Notes: generated by a model not told the origin, from the letters alone. Counted from the stretch's first letter, positions 21,607 through 33,329 are shown. The stretch: 64,000 nucleotides of DNA from Cladorhizidae sp. MBARI D1340-BT2 (GCA_028752905.1 JAQNBH010000003.1:3305609-3369608); one strand, 5' to 3'. Made by a program: numbers and translations.

Positions 21607-23663
21607 ATTGAGGTCCTCACTTGATGAGGTCCTCACTTCACGAGGTCCTCACTTCACGAGGTCCTCACTTCACGAGGTCCTCACTTCACGAGGTCCTCAC
21701 TTCAAGAGGTCCTCACTTCACGAGGTCCTCACTTCACGAGGTCCTCACTTCACAGGGTCCTCACTTCACGAGGTCCTCACTTCACGAGGTCCTTACTTCA
21801 CTTCACGAGGTCCTCACTTCAAGAGGTCCTCACTTGATGAGGTCCTCACTTCACGAGGTCCTCACTTGATGAGGTCCTCACTTCACGAGGTCCTCACTTC
21901 ACGAGGTCCTCACTTCAAGAGGTCCTCACTTCAAGAGGTCCTCACTTCAAGAGGTCCTCACTTCACGAGGTCCTCACTTCACGAGGTCCTCACTTCATTA
22001 GGTCCTCACTTCAAGAGGTCCTCACTTCAAGAGGTCCTCACTTCAAGAGGTCCTCACTTCATGAGGTCCTCACTTCACGAGGTCCTCACTTCAAGAGGTC
22101 CTCACTTCAAGAGGTCCTCACTTCAAGAGGTCCTCACTTCAAGAGGTCCTCACTTCACGAGGTCCTCACTTCATGAGGTCCTCACTTCAAGAGGTCCTCA
22201 CTTCACGAGGTCCTCACTTCACTAGGTCCTCACTTCACGAGGTCCTCACTTCACGAGGTCCTCACTTCAAGAGGTCCTCACTTCAAGAGGTCCTCACTTC
22301 AAGAGGTCCTCACTTCAAGAGGTCCTCACTTCACGAGGTCCTCACTTCAAGAGGTCCTCACTTCAAGAGGTCCTCACTTCAAGAGGTCCTCACTTCATGA
22401 GGTTCTCACTTCAAGAGGTCCTCACTTCAAGAGGTCCTCACTTCAAGAGGTCCTCACTTCACGAGGTCCTCACTTCACAGGGTCCTCACTTCACGAGGTC
22501 CTCACTTCACGAGGTCCTTACTTCACTTCACGAGGTCCTCACTTCAAGAGGTCCTCACTTCACGAGGTCCTCACTTCATTAGGTCCTCATTTCATTAGGT
22601 CCTCACTTCAAGAGGTCCTCACTTCACGAGGTCCTCACTTCACGAGGTCCTCACTTCAAGAGGTCCTCACTTCAAGAGGTCCTCATTTCAAGAGGTCCTC
22701 ACTTCATGAGGTCCTCACTTCATGAGGTCCTCACTTCACGAGGTCCTCACTTCACGAGGTCCTCACTTCACTTCACGAGGTCCTCACTTCATGAGGTCCT
22801 CACTTCACAAGGTCCTCACTTCATTAGGTCCTCACTTCACGAGGTCCTCACTTCATGAGGTCCTCACTTCATGAGGTCCTCACTTCATGAGGTCCTCACT
22901 TCAAGAGGTCCTCACTTCAAGAGGTCCTCACTTCAAGAGGTCCTCACTTCAAGAGGTCCTCACTTCAAGAGGTCCTCACTTCAAGAGGTCCTCACTTCAA
23001 GAGGTCCTCACTTCAAGAGGTCCTCACTTCAAGAGGTCCTCACTTCACGAGGTCCTCACTTCACGAGGTCCTCACTTCACGAGGTCCTCACTTCAAGAGG
23101 TCTTCACTTCACGAGGTCCTCACTTCAAGAGGTCCTCACTTCATTTCAAGAGGTCCTCACTTCACGAGGTCCTCACTTCACGAGGTCCTCACTTCACGAG
23201 GTCCTCACTTCAAGAGGTCCTCACTTCAAGAGGTCCTCACTTCATTAGGTCCTCCTTTCACGAGGTCCTCACTTCACGAGGTCCTCACTTCACGAGGTCC
23301 TCACTTGATGAGGTCCTCACTTGATGAGGTCCTCTCTTCACGAGGGTCCTCACTTCACAGAGTCCTCACTTCACGAGGTCCTCACTTCATGACATCCTCA
23401 CTTCATGAGGTCCTCACTTCACGAGGTCCTCACTTCACTTCACGAGGTCCTCACTTCATGAGGTCCTCACTTCATGAGGTCCTCACTTCACTTCACGAGG
23501 TCCTCACTTCATTAGGTCCTCACTTCACGAGGTCCTCACTTCACGAGGTCCTCACTTCATTAGGTCCTCACTTCAAGAGGTCCTCACTTCAAGAGGTCCT
23601 CACTTCAAGAGGTCCTCACTTCAAGAGGTCCTCACTTCAAGAGGTCCTCACTTCATGAGGTCC
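21607..23663. repeat. 16-bp minisatellite, about 128 copies
   Basis: Unit GGTCCTCACTTCACGA. Nearly all variation falls in the last four bases (ACGA, AAGA, ATGA, ATTA, ACAG) plus the TTGATGA form, with occasional CTTCACTTCACGAGG 5-base insertions. Larger blocks recur, for example a stretch with ACAGGGTCC and TTACTTCACTTCACG at 21747-21812 and again at 22465-22530. In TTC17 intron 4. Long frames arise because three units make 16 codons. Confidence 0.97.
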
Positions 23664-23789
23664 AACAGCAACCACTTTTTGTTGACATTCACCCTTTACA
23701 TATCTTGTCAGCCAAAACAACAGATTGCAATTGTCCACCATTTTTTCTCTTGATATACGTCAATGTTTGCACTGCTCCACTAAAACCAG
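23664..23789. other. single-copy intron 4 segment
   Basis: Unique spacer between two arrays. Confidence 0.4.
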
Positions 23790-23950
23790 ATAGCAGATAC
23801 ATCCATGCATGTGAATTTCACATTCCCTGTGATAATAAATATACCCATGCATGTTAATTTTACACTCCCTATGATAGTAGATCTTTCATGCGAGTTTCAC
23901 ATTCCCTATGATAGCCATGCATGTGAGTTTCACATTCTCTATGATAGCAG
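23790..23950. repeat. about 40-bp repeat, four copies
   Basis: Four diverged copies with CATGCATGTGAATTTCACA and TTCCCTATGATAG words. Confidence 0.8.
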
Positions 23951-24004
23951 ATATATCCCCAGAAAAAGGACTGTCAATTTTAATGGCCTCTACTAAATAC
24001 ATGT

Positions 24005-25697
24005 AGCTATCCAGAGCCTGCACAGTGAGATAACAAGGCTTCAGCCCAGAGCCTGCACAGTGAGATAACAAGGCTTCAGCCCAGAGCCTGCACGGTGAGA
24101 TAACAAGGCTGCAGCCCAGAGCCTGCACAGTGAGATAACAAGGCTGCTGCCCAGAGCCTGCACAGTGAGATAACAAGGCTGTACCCCAGAGCTTGCACAG
24201 TGAGATAACAAGGCTTCAGCCCAGAGCCTGCACAGTGAGATAACAAGGCTGTACCCCAGAGCTTGCACAGTGAGATAACAAGGCTGTACCCCAGAGCCTG
24301 CACAGTGAGATAACAAGGCTGCTGCCCAGAGCCCGCACAGTGAGATAACAAGGCTTCAGCCCAGAGCCTGCACAGTGAGATAACAAGGCTGTACCCCAGA
24401 GCTTGCACAGTGAGATGCACAGTGAGATAACAAGGCTGCTTCCCAGAGCCTGCACAGTGAGATAACAAGGCTTCAGCCAGAGCCTGCACAGTGAGATAAC
24501 AAGGCTTCAGCCCAGAGCCTGCACAGTGAGATAACAAGGCTGCACCCCAGAGCCTGCACAGTGAGATAACAAGGCTGCATCCCAGTGAGATAACAAGGCT
24601 GCATCCCAGTGAGATAACAAGGCTGCAGCCCAGAGCCTGCACAGTGAGATAACAAGGCTGCAGCCCAGAGCCTGCACAGTGAGATAACAAGGCTTCAGCC
24701 CAGAGCCTGCACAGTGAGATAACAAGGCTGCATCCCAGAGCTTGCACAGTGAGATAACAAGGCTGCACCCCAGAGCCTGTACAGTGAGATAACAAGGCTT
24801 CAGCCCAGAGCTTGCACAGTGAGATAACAAGGCTTCAACCCAGAGCCTGCACAGTGAGATAACAAGGCTTCACCCCAGAGCCTGCACAGTGAGATAACAA
24901 GGCTTCAGCCAGAGCCTGCACAGTGAGATAACAAGGCTTCAGCCCAGAGCCTGCACAGTGAGATAACAAGGCTGCTGCCCAGAGCCTGCACAGTGAGATA
25001 ACAAGGCTGCGGCCCAGAGCCTGCACAGTGAGATAACAAGGCTGCAGCCCAGAGCTTGCACAGTGAGATAACAAGGCTTCAGCCCAGAGCCTGCACAGTG
25101 AGATAACAAGGCTGCAGTCCAGAGCCTGCACAGTGAGATAACAAGGCTGTACCCCAGAGCCTGCACAGTGAGATAACAAGGCTGCAACCCAGAGCCTGCA
25201 CAGTGAGATAACAAGGCTTCAGCCCAGAGCCTGCACAGTGAGATAACAAGGCTTCAGCCCAGAGCCTGCACAGTGAGATAACAAGGCTGCAACCCAGAGC
25301 CTGCACAGTGAGATAAGGCTTCAGCCCAGAGCCTGCACAGTGAGATAACAAGGCTGCAACCAGAGCCTGCAACAGTGAGATACAAGGCTTCAGCCCAGAG
25401 CCTGCACAGTGAGATAACAAGGCTGCACCCCAGAGCTTGCACAGTGAGATAACAAGGCTGCAACCAGAGCCTGCACAGTGAGATAACAAGGCTTCAGCCC
25501 AGAGCCTGCACAGTGAGATAACAAGGCTGCATCCCAGTGAGATAACAAGGCTGCAGCCCAGAGCTTGCACAGTGAGATAACAAGGCTGCACCCGAGAGCC
25601 TGCACAGTGAGATAACAAGGCTGTACCCCAGAGCCTGCCCAGTGAGATAACAAGGCTGCAGTCACAGAGCCAGCACAGTGAGATAACAAGGCTGCAG
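24005..25697. repeat. 35-bp minisatellite, about 48 copies
   Basis: Unit of 35 bases with core GCACAGTGAGATAACAAGGC and CAGAGCCT. The main variable site is CTTCAGCCC, CTGCAGCCC, CTGTACCCC or CTGCTGCCC. Shortened units CATCCCAGTGAGATAACAAG occur at about 24579, 24604 and 25531. The - strand frames (Leu/Ser/Cys-rich, up to 239 codons) are repeat shadows. Confidence 0.97.
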
Positions 25698-25960
25698 TCC
25701 ATTGCTAAGAGACAATGATGAACTGAAGTTTTTAAAAAATTGAAAATGGAAGCAAGAAATGAGAAGAGCTAATATTTCTGAGAAACTGAAGAAATGAAGA
25801 GAATTAGGCTAACTAGAAGGACAGAAGAAGGAGGCAAAGTCTGTTGCAGAGGAAGAGGGACAGATGAAAATGGGAGCAAGAAGTGTGTGAGGAAAGCAAA
25901 GTGTGCTGAAGAAAATGAGGCAGGGAGAACTAGGCCAACTAAAAGAAATGGGAAGACTTG
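25698..25960. other. single-copy intron 4 segment, purine-rich
   Basis: Purine-rich. The words GGCAAAGTCTGTTGCAGAGG (25832) and GGCAAAGTCTGCTGCAGAGA (26241) flank the foldback element at 25961-26224, suggesting an older local duplication. Confidence 0.5.
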
Positions 25961-26224
25961 AGGCTGGTTCACAACACGACGCTGGCTGAGCGTTGCGTAG
26001 CGTGTAGTCAATTGACATTTGACTCTCGAATCTCGCTCAACAAAGACGGACACTGATTGGTCCGACACTGCGTTTCAGATGCTGGATTAGTTCTAATCCA
26101 GTGTTTGAAATTCAGCGTCGGACCAATCAGAACATCGCATGTCCGCGGTGGCTTGGGTCAAAGGTCAATTGACAACACTCAACGCAATGCAATGCTCGGC
26201 CAACGTCGTGTTGTGAACCAGCCT
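25961..26224. mobile_element. 264-bp foldback (MITE) element, AGGCTGGTTCACAACACGAC ends
   Basis: The first 21 bases AGGCTGGTTCACAACACGAC-G are the exact reverse complement of the last 21. Complementarity continues with mismatches through TCAATTGAC on both sides, then GGACACTGATTGGTCCGAC against GTCGGACCAATCAGAACAT, to a centre at CTGGATTAGTTCTAATCCAG (about 26082-26101). The whole element can form one long hairpin. The flanks are TTG on the left and TTA on the right, possibly a decayed 3-base TTA-type target duplication as in PIF/Harbinger. No open frame. Confidence 0.82.
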
Positions 26225-27149
26225 TTAGAGCAAGATGGGGGGGCAAAGTCTGCTGCAGAGACGAGGAACAGAGATGAGCAACTCTAGGGCAAGGATCGAG
26301 AGTGCTGCTGTATCAACTCTCACAGAACATCTCCCTAATGCTCGAGCAGCATCTGGCACAAGCAAATGTGCTTTATTCATTCCTTATTCATTCCTTAAGA
26401 TCACTAGCTCATGCCTTCACTGACACCCAATCTTGGAAGCTTCCCTAGTGCAGCAATGCATAGCTGATGATGTTGACAATGTTATTTGATGCATTGACAG
26501 TCTGAGACCGTAGCCGCTATTTATAAAATTACCCTTGCATTATCCCAATAAAAGCACACCGTATGCATGATGGTTATCGTTGATGAAAAGTGGTGCACGC
26601 CCACTTTTCACACTTGTTCCCCCCAGGTCCATGTGTGTATAGAGACGGGAGAGATGGGCTGTGATGCTGTGTAAATCAGGCTCTGCAATGTTATATATGC
26701 TGGCTTCTCACATTGCAAATCCCAAACTATCCAGGTTCAGTTTGATCTTGCCACACTCATCTTGCCACGATAGATCTTGCCACACCCACTTTCCATTCAC
26801 CGATGCATTTTAACGGCGTCAAAATGTTTGCGGTGTCCTAATTCTCCAATATTTTGACTCGATATTTCTGTCTGTACGGCAGGTTTAGTTTGGTACGTGC
26901 AAAAGTATGCCAACTAAAATAGATCATAAACATTTTTGAATGCTTCTCTTCCATGTCAGTCTCACAGAATGGAATGGGTTTTCGTGGTGGGGGGTGGGGG
27001 GGGAAAGGAATGTGGAAGGGGAATGTGGATCTCTGAGATCAATACACAGTGCAAAGTGTGCATGCCCAATATATATATGTACTGTATATTCTCTAGTAGT
27101 AACCACGGTTACCATCTACTTCCATCCAATCTGCCTGCTATTATTATTG
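26225..27149. other. single-copy intron 4 segment
   Basis: About 900 bases with no supported gene. A G-run lies at 26980-27004. Confidence 0.45.
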
Positions 27150-27618
27150 GATTAATATTAGAAGGGCGGTTACAGTTAGAAGGGTGGTTACTATTAGAAG
27201 GCAGGTTACAATTAGAAGGGTGGTTACTATTAGAAGGCAGGTTACAATTAGAAGGGCGGTTTCAGTTAGAAGGGTGGTTACTATTAGATGGGTGGTTACT
27301 ATTAGAAGGGTGGTTACTATTAGAAGGGTGGTTACTATTAGAAGGGGGAGGTTACTATTAGAAGGGCGGTTACTATTAGAAGGGCGGTTACTATTAGAAG
27401 GGCGGTTACAATTAGAAGGGTGGTTACAATTAGAAGGGCGGTTTCAATTAGAAGGGCAGTTACTATTAGAAGGGTGGTTACTATTAGAAGGGGGAGGTTA
27501 CTATTAGAAGGGCGGTTACTATTAGAAGGGCGGTTACTATTAGAAGGGCGGTTACAATTAGAAGGGTGGTTACTATTAGAAGGCAGGTTACAATTAGAAG
27601 GGTGGTTACTATTGATTG
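27150..27618. repeat. 18-bp minisatellite, about 26 copies
   Basis: Unit GAAGGGCGGTTACTATTA (18 bases), alternating with AAGGCAGGTTACAATTAG and AGGGTGGTTACTATTAG forms; two units carry GGGGGAGG. A block of about 145 bases (27341-27480) is repeated almost unchanged at 27485-27610. Confidence 0.95.
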
Positions 27619-27912
27619 CAGCTGTGAAGGAGTTCAAGTAGGCCTGACTTCTAATTGTTTGGTTGTCTGTCGCTCAATGGTTGAGTAACCCGCTGGTTGT
27701 GTCCAGAACATTGTTCTGCCATTTGGCCAGCTCCCGCTCCCCTGTGTCTTATTGCTATTTGTCTCCATGGTTACGGTTGGGTTACAATAGGGAGGGTGGT
27801 TATTATTACCTATTGAGATTGACCTATGTAGTTACAATTGGAGGGGCGGTTTCAATTGGAGAGGAAATACGGTATTCCTAACTGCAATCATTGATGACCC
27901 TTTACCACACAG
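27619..27912. other. end of TTC17 intron 4
   Basis: Mostly unique, with two stray GGTTACAATAGGGAGGG-type copies. It ends in CTTTACCACACAG; the pyrimidine tract before this acceptor is weak. Confidence 0.55.
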
Positions 27913-28060
27913 CCATGCCATGGATGTTGCTCTTCTGAACCTGGCCAATGTGCTGCATCGCTCCCACCACTCCTCGGACGCCCTGGTTGCCCTCCGCATG
28001 GCCGCTGACCTCTCACCGTCAGCCAGCGTGCTGCACTTCACCATGGGGAACGTGCATGCT
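27913..28060 (+). CDS. TTC17: TTC17 exon 5 (TPR)
   Basis: 148-base exon whose first C completes a His codon with CA of exon 4. It reads HAMDVALLNLANVLHRSHHS, then DALVALRMAADLSP and VLHFTMGNVHA. The match to vertebrate TTC17 (KDIALVNLANVLHRAHFSAD, and YTLGNIYA) is very close. It encodes two TPR helices and part of the next. The donor is GCT|GTACGT, phase 0. Confidence 0.95.
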
Positions 28061-28319
28061 GTACGTGAGCAAGTCTCTTTGTTGAGGTCAACAAGTCTGC
28101 TGATTGTGTTTCCTAGCAAAATGGGTTACTGGTGTTAATTGCATTCCTTCCAAACCCATCGTGTTTTTTTTTGTCAGAATGCTATGCTATATCAACTTTT
28201 AATTTTTTTTTGAGTTATATTAAAATGCATTAAATTTTTTTTTGCATCACTTCCTCAGTTTGTCTTTCATAACAAAGCCACTGACGAGTGTTGCACTGCA
28301 GGTTCACTGCAGGTTCATC
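28061..28319. other. start of TTC17 intron 5
   Basis: Unique with T runs near 28170 and 28230. No gene. Confidence 0.45.
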
Positions 28320-28547
28320 TTGTCACTTGTGTGTGCGTGTATGTGTTTGTAGATATGTCCATAGTCTATCATAACTGTGATGTGTGTGTGCGTATGTCTA
28401 GACTGTGAGTGTGTGTGCATGCATGTGAGTGTGTGTGTGTGTGTGCGTGTGTATGTGCATGTGTGTGTGTCTAGACTGTGAGGTGTGTGTGCATGCATGT
28501 GTGGGTGTGCATGCATGTGTGTGCGTGTGTGCGCGTGTGTGTGTGTG
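28320..28547. repeat. GT/GCATGCATGT-rich repeat, left part
   Basis: Irregular GTGTGTGCATGCATGTG words and TCTAGACTGTGAG blocks. The same words resume at 28728 beyond the inserted element. Confidence 0.9.
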
Positions 28548-28727
28548 CAGGGTTTCATTAAGGGGGAGGGGGGGGCAGGGGGAACCTTTTTGCCCCCCTT
28601 GGAAATTGTATTATTAAAATTCATTAGAAACTTTGTCACATCTTTAACCATCATGCCCCCCTTAAAATCCAGATTCCTCCAGTTGCCCCCCCCCCGCCCC
28701 TTGGACAATTTTCTAAATGAAACTCTG
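28548..28727. mobile_element. 180-bp G/C-tract MITE with hAT-like ends
   Basis: The ends are inverted repeats: CAGGGTTTCATTAAGGGGG on the left and, read on the other strand, CAGAGTTTCATTTAG on the right. Just inside are a G tract (28561-28580) and a C tract (28685-28700), as in the hAT element at 37048-40486. It splits a GCATGCATGT repeat. The flanks are too repetitive to read an 8-base target duplication. It has no coding capacity. Confidence 0.68.
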
Positions 28728-28810
28728 GACTGTGGGTGCATGCATGTATATACATGTGTGTGTGTGCGTGCATGTGTGTGAGTGTGCATGTGTGTATGTG
28801 TAACTAAATC
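28728..28810. repeat. GT/GCATGCATGT repeat, right part
   Basis: Continuation of the array interrupted by the element before it. Confidence 0.85.
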
Positions 28811-28926
28811 TATGGTTGTATGTTAATTGTATTTGATATTATTTAATTGGATATTGTGTTGTGGAAGAGTTGCTTCATTTGTTGCACTGGACAACATTCA
28901 CAATCACGTTCGTCTCTCTCCTGCAG
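28811..28926. other. end of TTC17 intron 5
   Basis: Unique, ending in TCGTCTCTCTCCTGCAG. Confidence 0.6.
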
Positions 28927-30071
28927 TCGTTGAAGGACCTCAATAACTCCGCCCTCTGTTACAAGCGCTGCATGGGGCTGGACAACCTAGGAGGGGTGTG
29001 TCAGGAGGTGTATTTGTCCACCATGTGTGAGCACAGGATGGAGCAGGCGTCAAGGGAACACAGTGACAAGCTGGGCGAGACACAGCGGAAGTTAGACCTG
29101 TTTTATTCGAACATGGACCAAGTGAAGCAGCAGCGAGCCACCTGTACGACTCCGACACCTGCTGAGTGGGAAGACATCCCAGGGAAGAAGGCGGAGCTAG
29201 CAGGTCCTGCCGAGAGGGTGAAGATTACCGCTAATGATGACTGTCTTAAGGACGGGAACTCAGATGTTGGGCTTGTAGATGCCACTCTGGTTTCAGATTT
29301 GGAAATGGAACTAGGTGGAACCAAAAAGGATGTAGAGTCCAGTACCTATGAAGGATATTTGGATCTGGAAGAGGCCCTGGAGCAGGCTCTTAATAATGAG
29401 ACTGATTCTGGAACCAAGAAGGGCCATCATCACTCTGGGAATAAATCCGGTAGAGGTGACCGAGTGATGCATCCTGAACAAGCTAGCTCAACAGTCATTC
29501 TGAAGCTCTCCCCAGACGACCAAGTGCACAATATTGATACTCAAATGCCCGGTGCTGGTAACCTGGCAACAGGAAGTGTGAAGGGAGGGTATTGTCTGGA
29601 TGAAGTCCGTTCGCTGTTTATGCAGATGTCTCCTAATATGAACTACAAAAAGTTGGAGACGAACCTTTTTCCAGGATCGGTGAATGAAGTTTCAACGTTG
29701 GGAACGGAACCCCATGACTGTTTCAGTGCCACGTCACGGTTACAGCACAGGGACGAGGTCTTGATGCTTGAGCTCATCGAACAAGACGACCCATCCCCTT
29801 GTGAACGTACGACAGAGGACTCGGCCAAAGTCACTCCTGGAAGAGAATATCCGAAGGATTATCACAGCCTTGAGTTTCACCCCTACCACTCCCTGCCTGA
29901 TTATCTTGAGACACTGCTGTTTCCCTCGCAGGCAACGCCACTGCCTGCACATCACGATCCTTACTGGCCCAGGAAAAAGGAGTGTGTGGAAATGGTGGGA
30001 GAGCTGAAGGGAAGTCGCAGACTGGCCGGTTATGCCAGCACCTTCCTCGCTCCTGAAGCCAGAGGATTGAG
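28927..30071 (+). CDS. TTC17: TTC17 exon 6 (TPR end, coiled region, long acidic linker)
   Basis: 1145-base exon. It begins SLKDLNNSALCYKRCMGLDN (last helix of the first TPR block), followed by a helical stretch EHRMEQASREHSDKLGETQR rich in Gln, Glu and Arg. Then comes a poorly conserved acidic Ser/Glu/Asp-rich linker of about 230 residues. It ends YWPRKKECVEMVGELKGSRR and then FLAPEARGLR plus AG, matching WPKRADC and YFLPPENKGLR of vertebrate TTC17. The donor is GAG|GTGCGG, phase 2; unspliced, the frame would stop at 30099. The Met at 28861 is intronic. Confidence 0.93.
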
Positions 30072-30142
30072 GTGCGGTTATAGCGCAGTGATGTTATAGT
30101 CACTCACCTTCACTGTAGAGACATCCTAGCTTAGTTTCAGAG
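30072..30142. other. start of TTC17 intron 6
   Basis: Short unique stretch after the donor of exon 6. Confidence 0.5.
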
Positions 30143-31190
30143 TTCATGGAAACCCACGATGTATTGCCATGCTAGTTGGTGTGTAGTCCTACCTGTACTG
30201 CCATGCTAGTTGGTGTGTAGTCCTACCTGTACTGCCATGCTAGTAGGTGTGTAGTCCTACTACTTGCACTGCCATGCTAGTTGGTGTGTAGTCCTACCTG
30301 TACTGCCATGCTAGTTGGTGTGTAGTCCTACCTGCACTGCCATGCTAGTTGGTGTGTAGTCCTACCTGTACTGCCATGCTAGTTGGTGTGTAGTCCTACC
30401 CGTACTGCCATGCTAGTTGGTGTGTAGTCCTACCTGCACTGCCATGCTAGTTGGTGTGTAGTCCTACCTGCACTGCCATGCTAGTTGGTGTGTAGTCCTA
30501 CCTGTACTGCCATGCTAGTTGGTGTGTAGTCCTACCTGCACTGCCATGCTAGTTGGTGTGTAGTCCTACCTGTACTGCCATGCTAGTTGGTGTATAGTCC
30601 TACCTGTACTGCCATGCTAGTTGGTGTATAGTCCTACCTGTACTGCCATGCTAGTTGGTGTGTAGTCCTACCTGCACTGCCATGCTAGTTGGTGTGTAGT
30701 CCTACCTGTACTGCCATGCTAGTTGGTGTGTAGTCCTACCTGCACTGCCATGCTAGTTGGTGTAGTCCTACCTGCACTGCCATGCTAGTTTGTGTAGTCC
30801 TACCTGTACTGCCATGCTAGTTGGTGTAGTCCTACCTGTACTGCCATGCTACTTGGTGTGTAGTCCTACCTGTACTGCCATGCTAGTTGAAGTAGTCCTA
30901 CCTGTACTGCCATGCTAGTTGGTGTAGTCCTACCTGTACTGCCAAGCTAGTTGGTGTATAGTCCTACCCGTACTGCCATGCTAGTTGAAGTAGTCCTACC
31001 TGTACTGCCATGCTAGTTGGTGTAGTCCTACCTGTACTGCCAAGCTAGTTGGTGTATAGTCCTACCCGTACTGCCATGCTAGTTGGTGTAGTCCTACCTG
31101 TACTGCCATGCTAGTTGGTGCAGTCCTACCTGTACTGCCATCCTAGGTGATGTGTAGTCCTACCTGTACTAGTTGGTGTAGTCCTACCTG
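30143..31190. repeat. 34-bp minisatellite, first locus, about 30 copies
   Basis: Unit of 34 bases: TGCCATGCTAGTTGGTGTGT plus AGTCCTACCTGTAC. Units become shorter (32 bases, GGTGTAGTCC) and more variable to the right. The same unit forms the array at 62382-64000. Confidence 0.97.
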
Positions 31191-31376
31191 TACACCAACT
31201 AGCATGGCAGTACAGGTAGGACTACACCAACTAGTACAGGTAGGACTACACATCACCTAGCATGGCAGTACAGGTAGGACTGCACCAACTAGCATGGCAG
31301 TACAGGTAGGACTACACACCAACTAGCATGGCAGTACAGGTAGGACTACACACCAACTAGCATGGCAGAGTCCTAC
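31191..31376. repeat. inverted copy of the 34-bp array end
   Basis: About 185 bases of the same repeat in reverse orientation. It mirrors private variants of the sequence just to its left (a unit missing TGCCATGC, a GATGTGTAG unit, a GGTGCAG unit), so it is a recent inverted duplication with its centre near 31190. Confidence 0.9.
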
Positions 31377-31424
31377 ATGTACTGCTGTGATGCAATTATT
31401 CATTTTTTCCTTCCTACAATTTAA

Positions 31425-31585
31425 CCTTCTAGATTTTAATCCCATCATATTTTAACTAACCCCCCATATTTCCCCCCTCAGCACTAACCCCTATATTTCC
31501 CCCTTCAGCCATATTTTAACTAACCCCCCATATTTCCCCCCTCAGCCATATTTAACTAAACCCCATATTTTACCCCCTCAGCCAT
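31425..31585. repeat. about 37-bp repeat of CATATTTTAACTAACCCCCC
   Basis: Four to five imperfect copies with ATATTTCCCCCCTCAGC words. Each has CCCCTCAG, which looks like a splice acceptor. Confidence 0.85.
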
Positions 31586-32085
31586 GTGCAGTGGACCATC
31601 TCCTTTCCTCATAAAGAGACCTCTGAGTCCAGTAGTAGGTTTCTACGAGGATTAGAAATGCTTTCAGCAGTGCTCAATTCTACACCAACAGGTTGCCAAG
31701 CGTACATACACCCTTCATGCACGCAAACTCTTGATGGTGTGCACACAAATATAAATTATAAAAAATTAATCGAGTGAAGTTTTCAGGGGGAAAGTTTCAG
31801 TGGCAGGAAATTTTCTTTTGTTCACCAAATTGTTCTTAGAAGAAGAGAAGATTTTTTTAAATGTTATAATATCAGTTCTTCCGCTGGTCCGTAGGAAGCT
31901 ATCTGATCCTGAGCGGTTAACAAAACCATGCCCATCATACTATCCCTACTCCCATATAGTGTTCGCACCTTTTATGAAGTCGACCACTTACCATGTCCAC
32001 TTCAATGGTAATATGCTATAATTGTTACGTTATTATTGTTCTTGTAAGGGTGGAATTCTTGTAAGGGTGGAACAATATTGCTTAG
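31586..32085. other. single-copy intron 6 segment
   Basis: Unique; no gene or element supported. Confidence 0.4.
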
Positions 32086-32655
32086 GGCACAAGCCTTCAG
32101 ACTCATAGTCTATATTCATAGCCTTCTGACACAAAGTCTATATTCATAGCCTTCTGACACAAAGTCTATATTTATAGCCTTCAGACACAAAGTATATATT
32201 CATAGCCCTCAGACACAAGGTCTATCTATATTCATAGCCTTTTGACACAAAGTCTATTATTCATAGCCTTCAGATACAAAGTATATTCATAGCCTTCAGA
32301 CACAAAATTTATATCCTTCAGACACAAAGTTTATATTCATAGCTTCAGACACAAAGTTTATATTCATAGCCTTCAGACACAAAGTTTATATTCATAGCCT
32401 TCCGACACAGAGTTTATATTCATAGCCTTCAGACACAAAGTTTATATTCATAGCCTTCCGACACAGAGTTTATATTCATAGCCTTCAGACACAAAGTTTA
32501 TATTCATAGCCGGCACAAAGTTTATATCGAAGCCTTCAGACACAAAGTTTATATTCATAGCCTTCAGACACAGAGTCTATATTCATAGCCTTCCGACACA
32601 AAGTCTATATTCATAGCCTTCAGACACAAAGTCTATATTCATAGCCTGTTTATAT
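32086..32655. repeat. 28-bp minisatellite, about 20 copies
   Basis: Unit with TATTCATAGCCTTCAGACAC and AAAGTT(T)A; several shortened units (32305, 32520). In intron 6. Confidence 0.93.
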
Positions 32656-33329
32656 TCATGAAAATGCCGCCTGAAACCTTGTGATGTATGCAGCTGTTGT
32701 TTTGTCAATATAAAGGAGGGCAGTCATCTTGTGCAACATATTGAACCTGAGCTGGACTTATAAGACCATATTGCTTTATAAACAATACCACTTATCAGCC
32801 TTCACACATGCCTTTTTAGCTCCAGATCAGCCAACTGTTGCTGTCTGTGTCCATTTGAGAGGTGTTTGTGTTTAAAGTAGAAGCTTGGATTTCCACTGGA
32901 TGTCACAGGACATTCCTCTTACCTACCAATCTCCTTCTCGTCCGCTGTCTTCTAGCAACTGTGGTATATGGACACAGCAATGCTATTAAGTTGCACTTCA
33001 TTCCACATTGAAGAAATATATATATATATACACATGTATGTATATACATACACATGTATAGGCACCTTGCAGCTGCGGTCTGGTCCAATTCCCTCTTTCC
33101 TTCTCCTTGGCGTATTCTCATAATTTTTTAAAAATCCGATTGCTGTGGGCCAGCTATGCATGTGTGTGCTCCATACATGTATATCAGGGTTGACAGGGTT
33201 ATAACCATGTATAACTGTGGTTGACAGGGTGATAGTTGTGGTTGACACATGGGTCAAGTGCTGTCGTGGACAATACTGGCATATCTCTGGATGTCGAAAG
33301 CTCAGAATTGTTGCCCACATAATTCTATC
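32656..33329. other. single-copy intron 6 segment
   Basis: Unique apart from a TA/TACATG run at 33016-33060. No gene supported. Confidence 0.4.

Noticed and set aside
21607..25697. CRISPR-like regular repeats
   Set aside because: The units are directly adjacent with no unique spacers, and the sequence is from an animal.
24041..25702. Cys/Leu/Ser-rich frames of up to 239 codons on the - strand
   Set aside because: The 35-base unit shifts frame every copy and yields the same words in all three frames, so these are not proteins.
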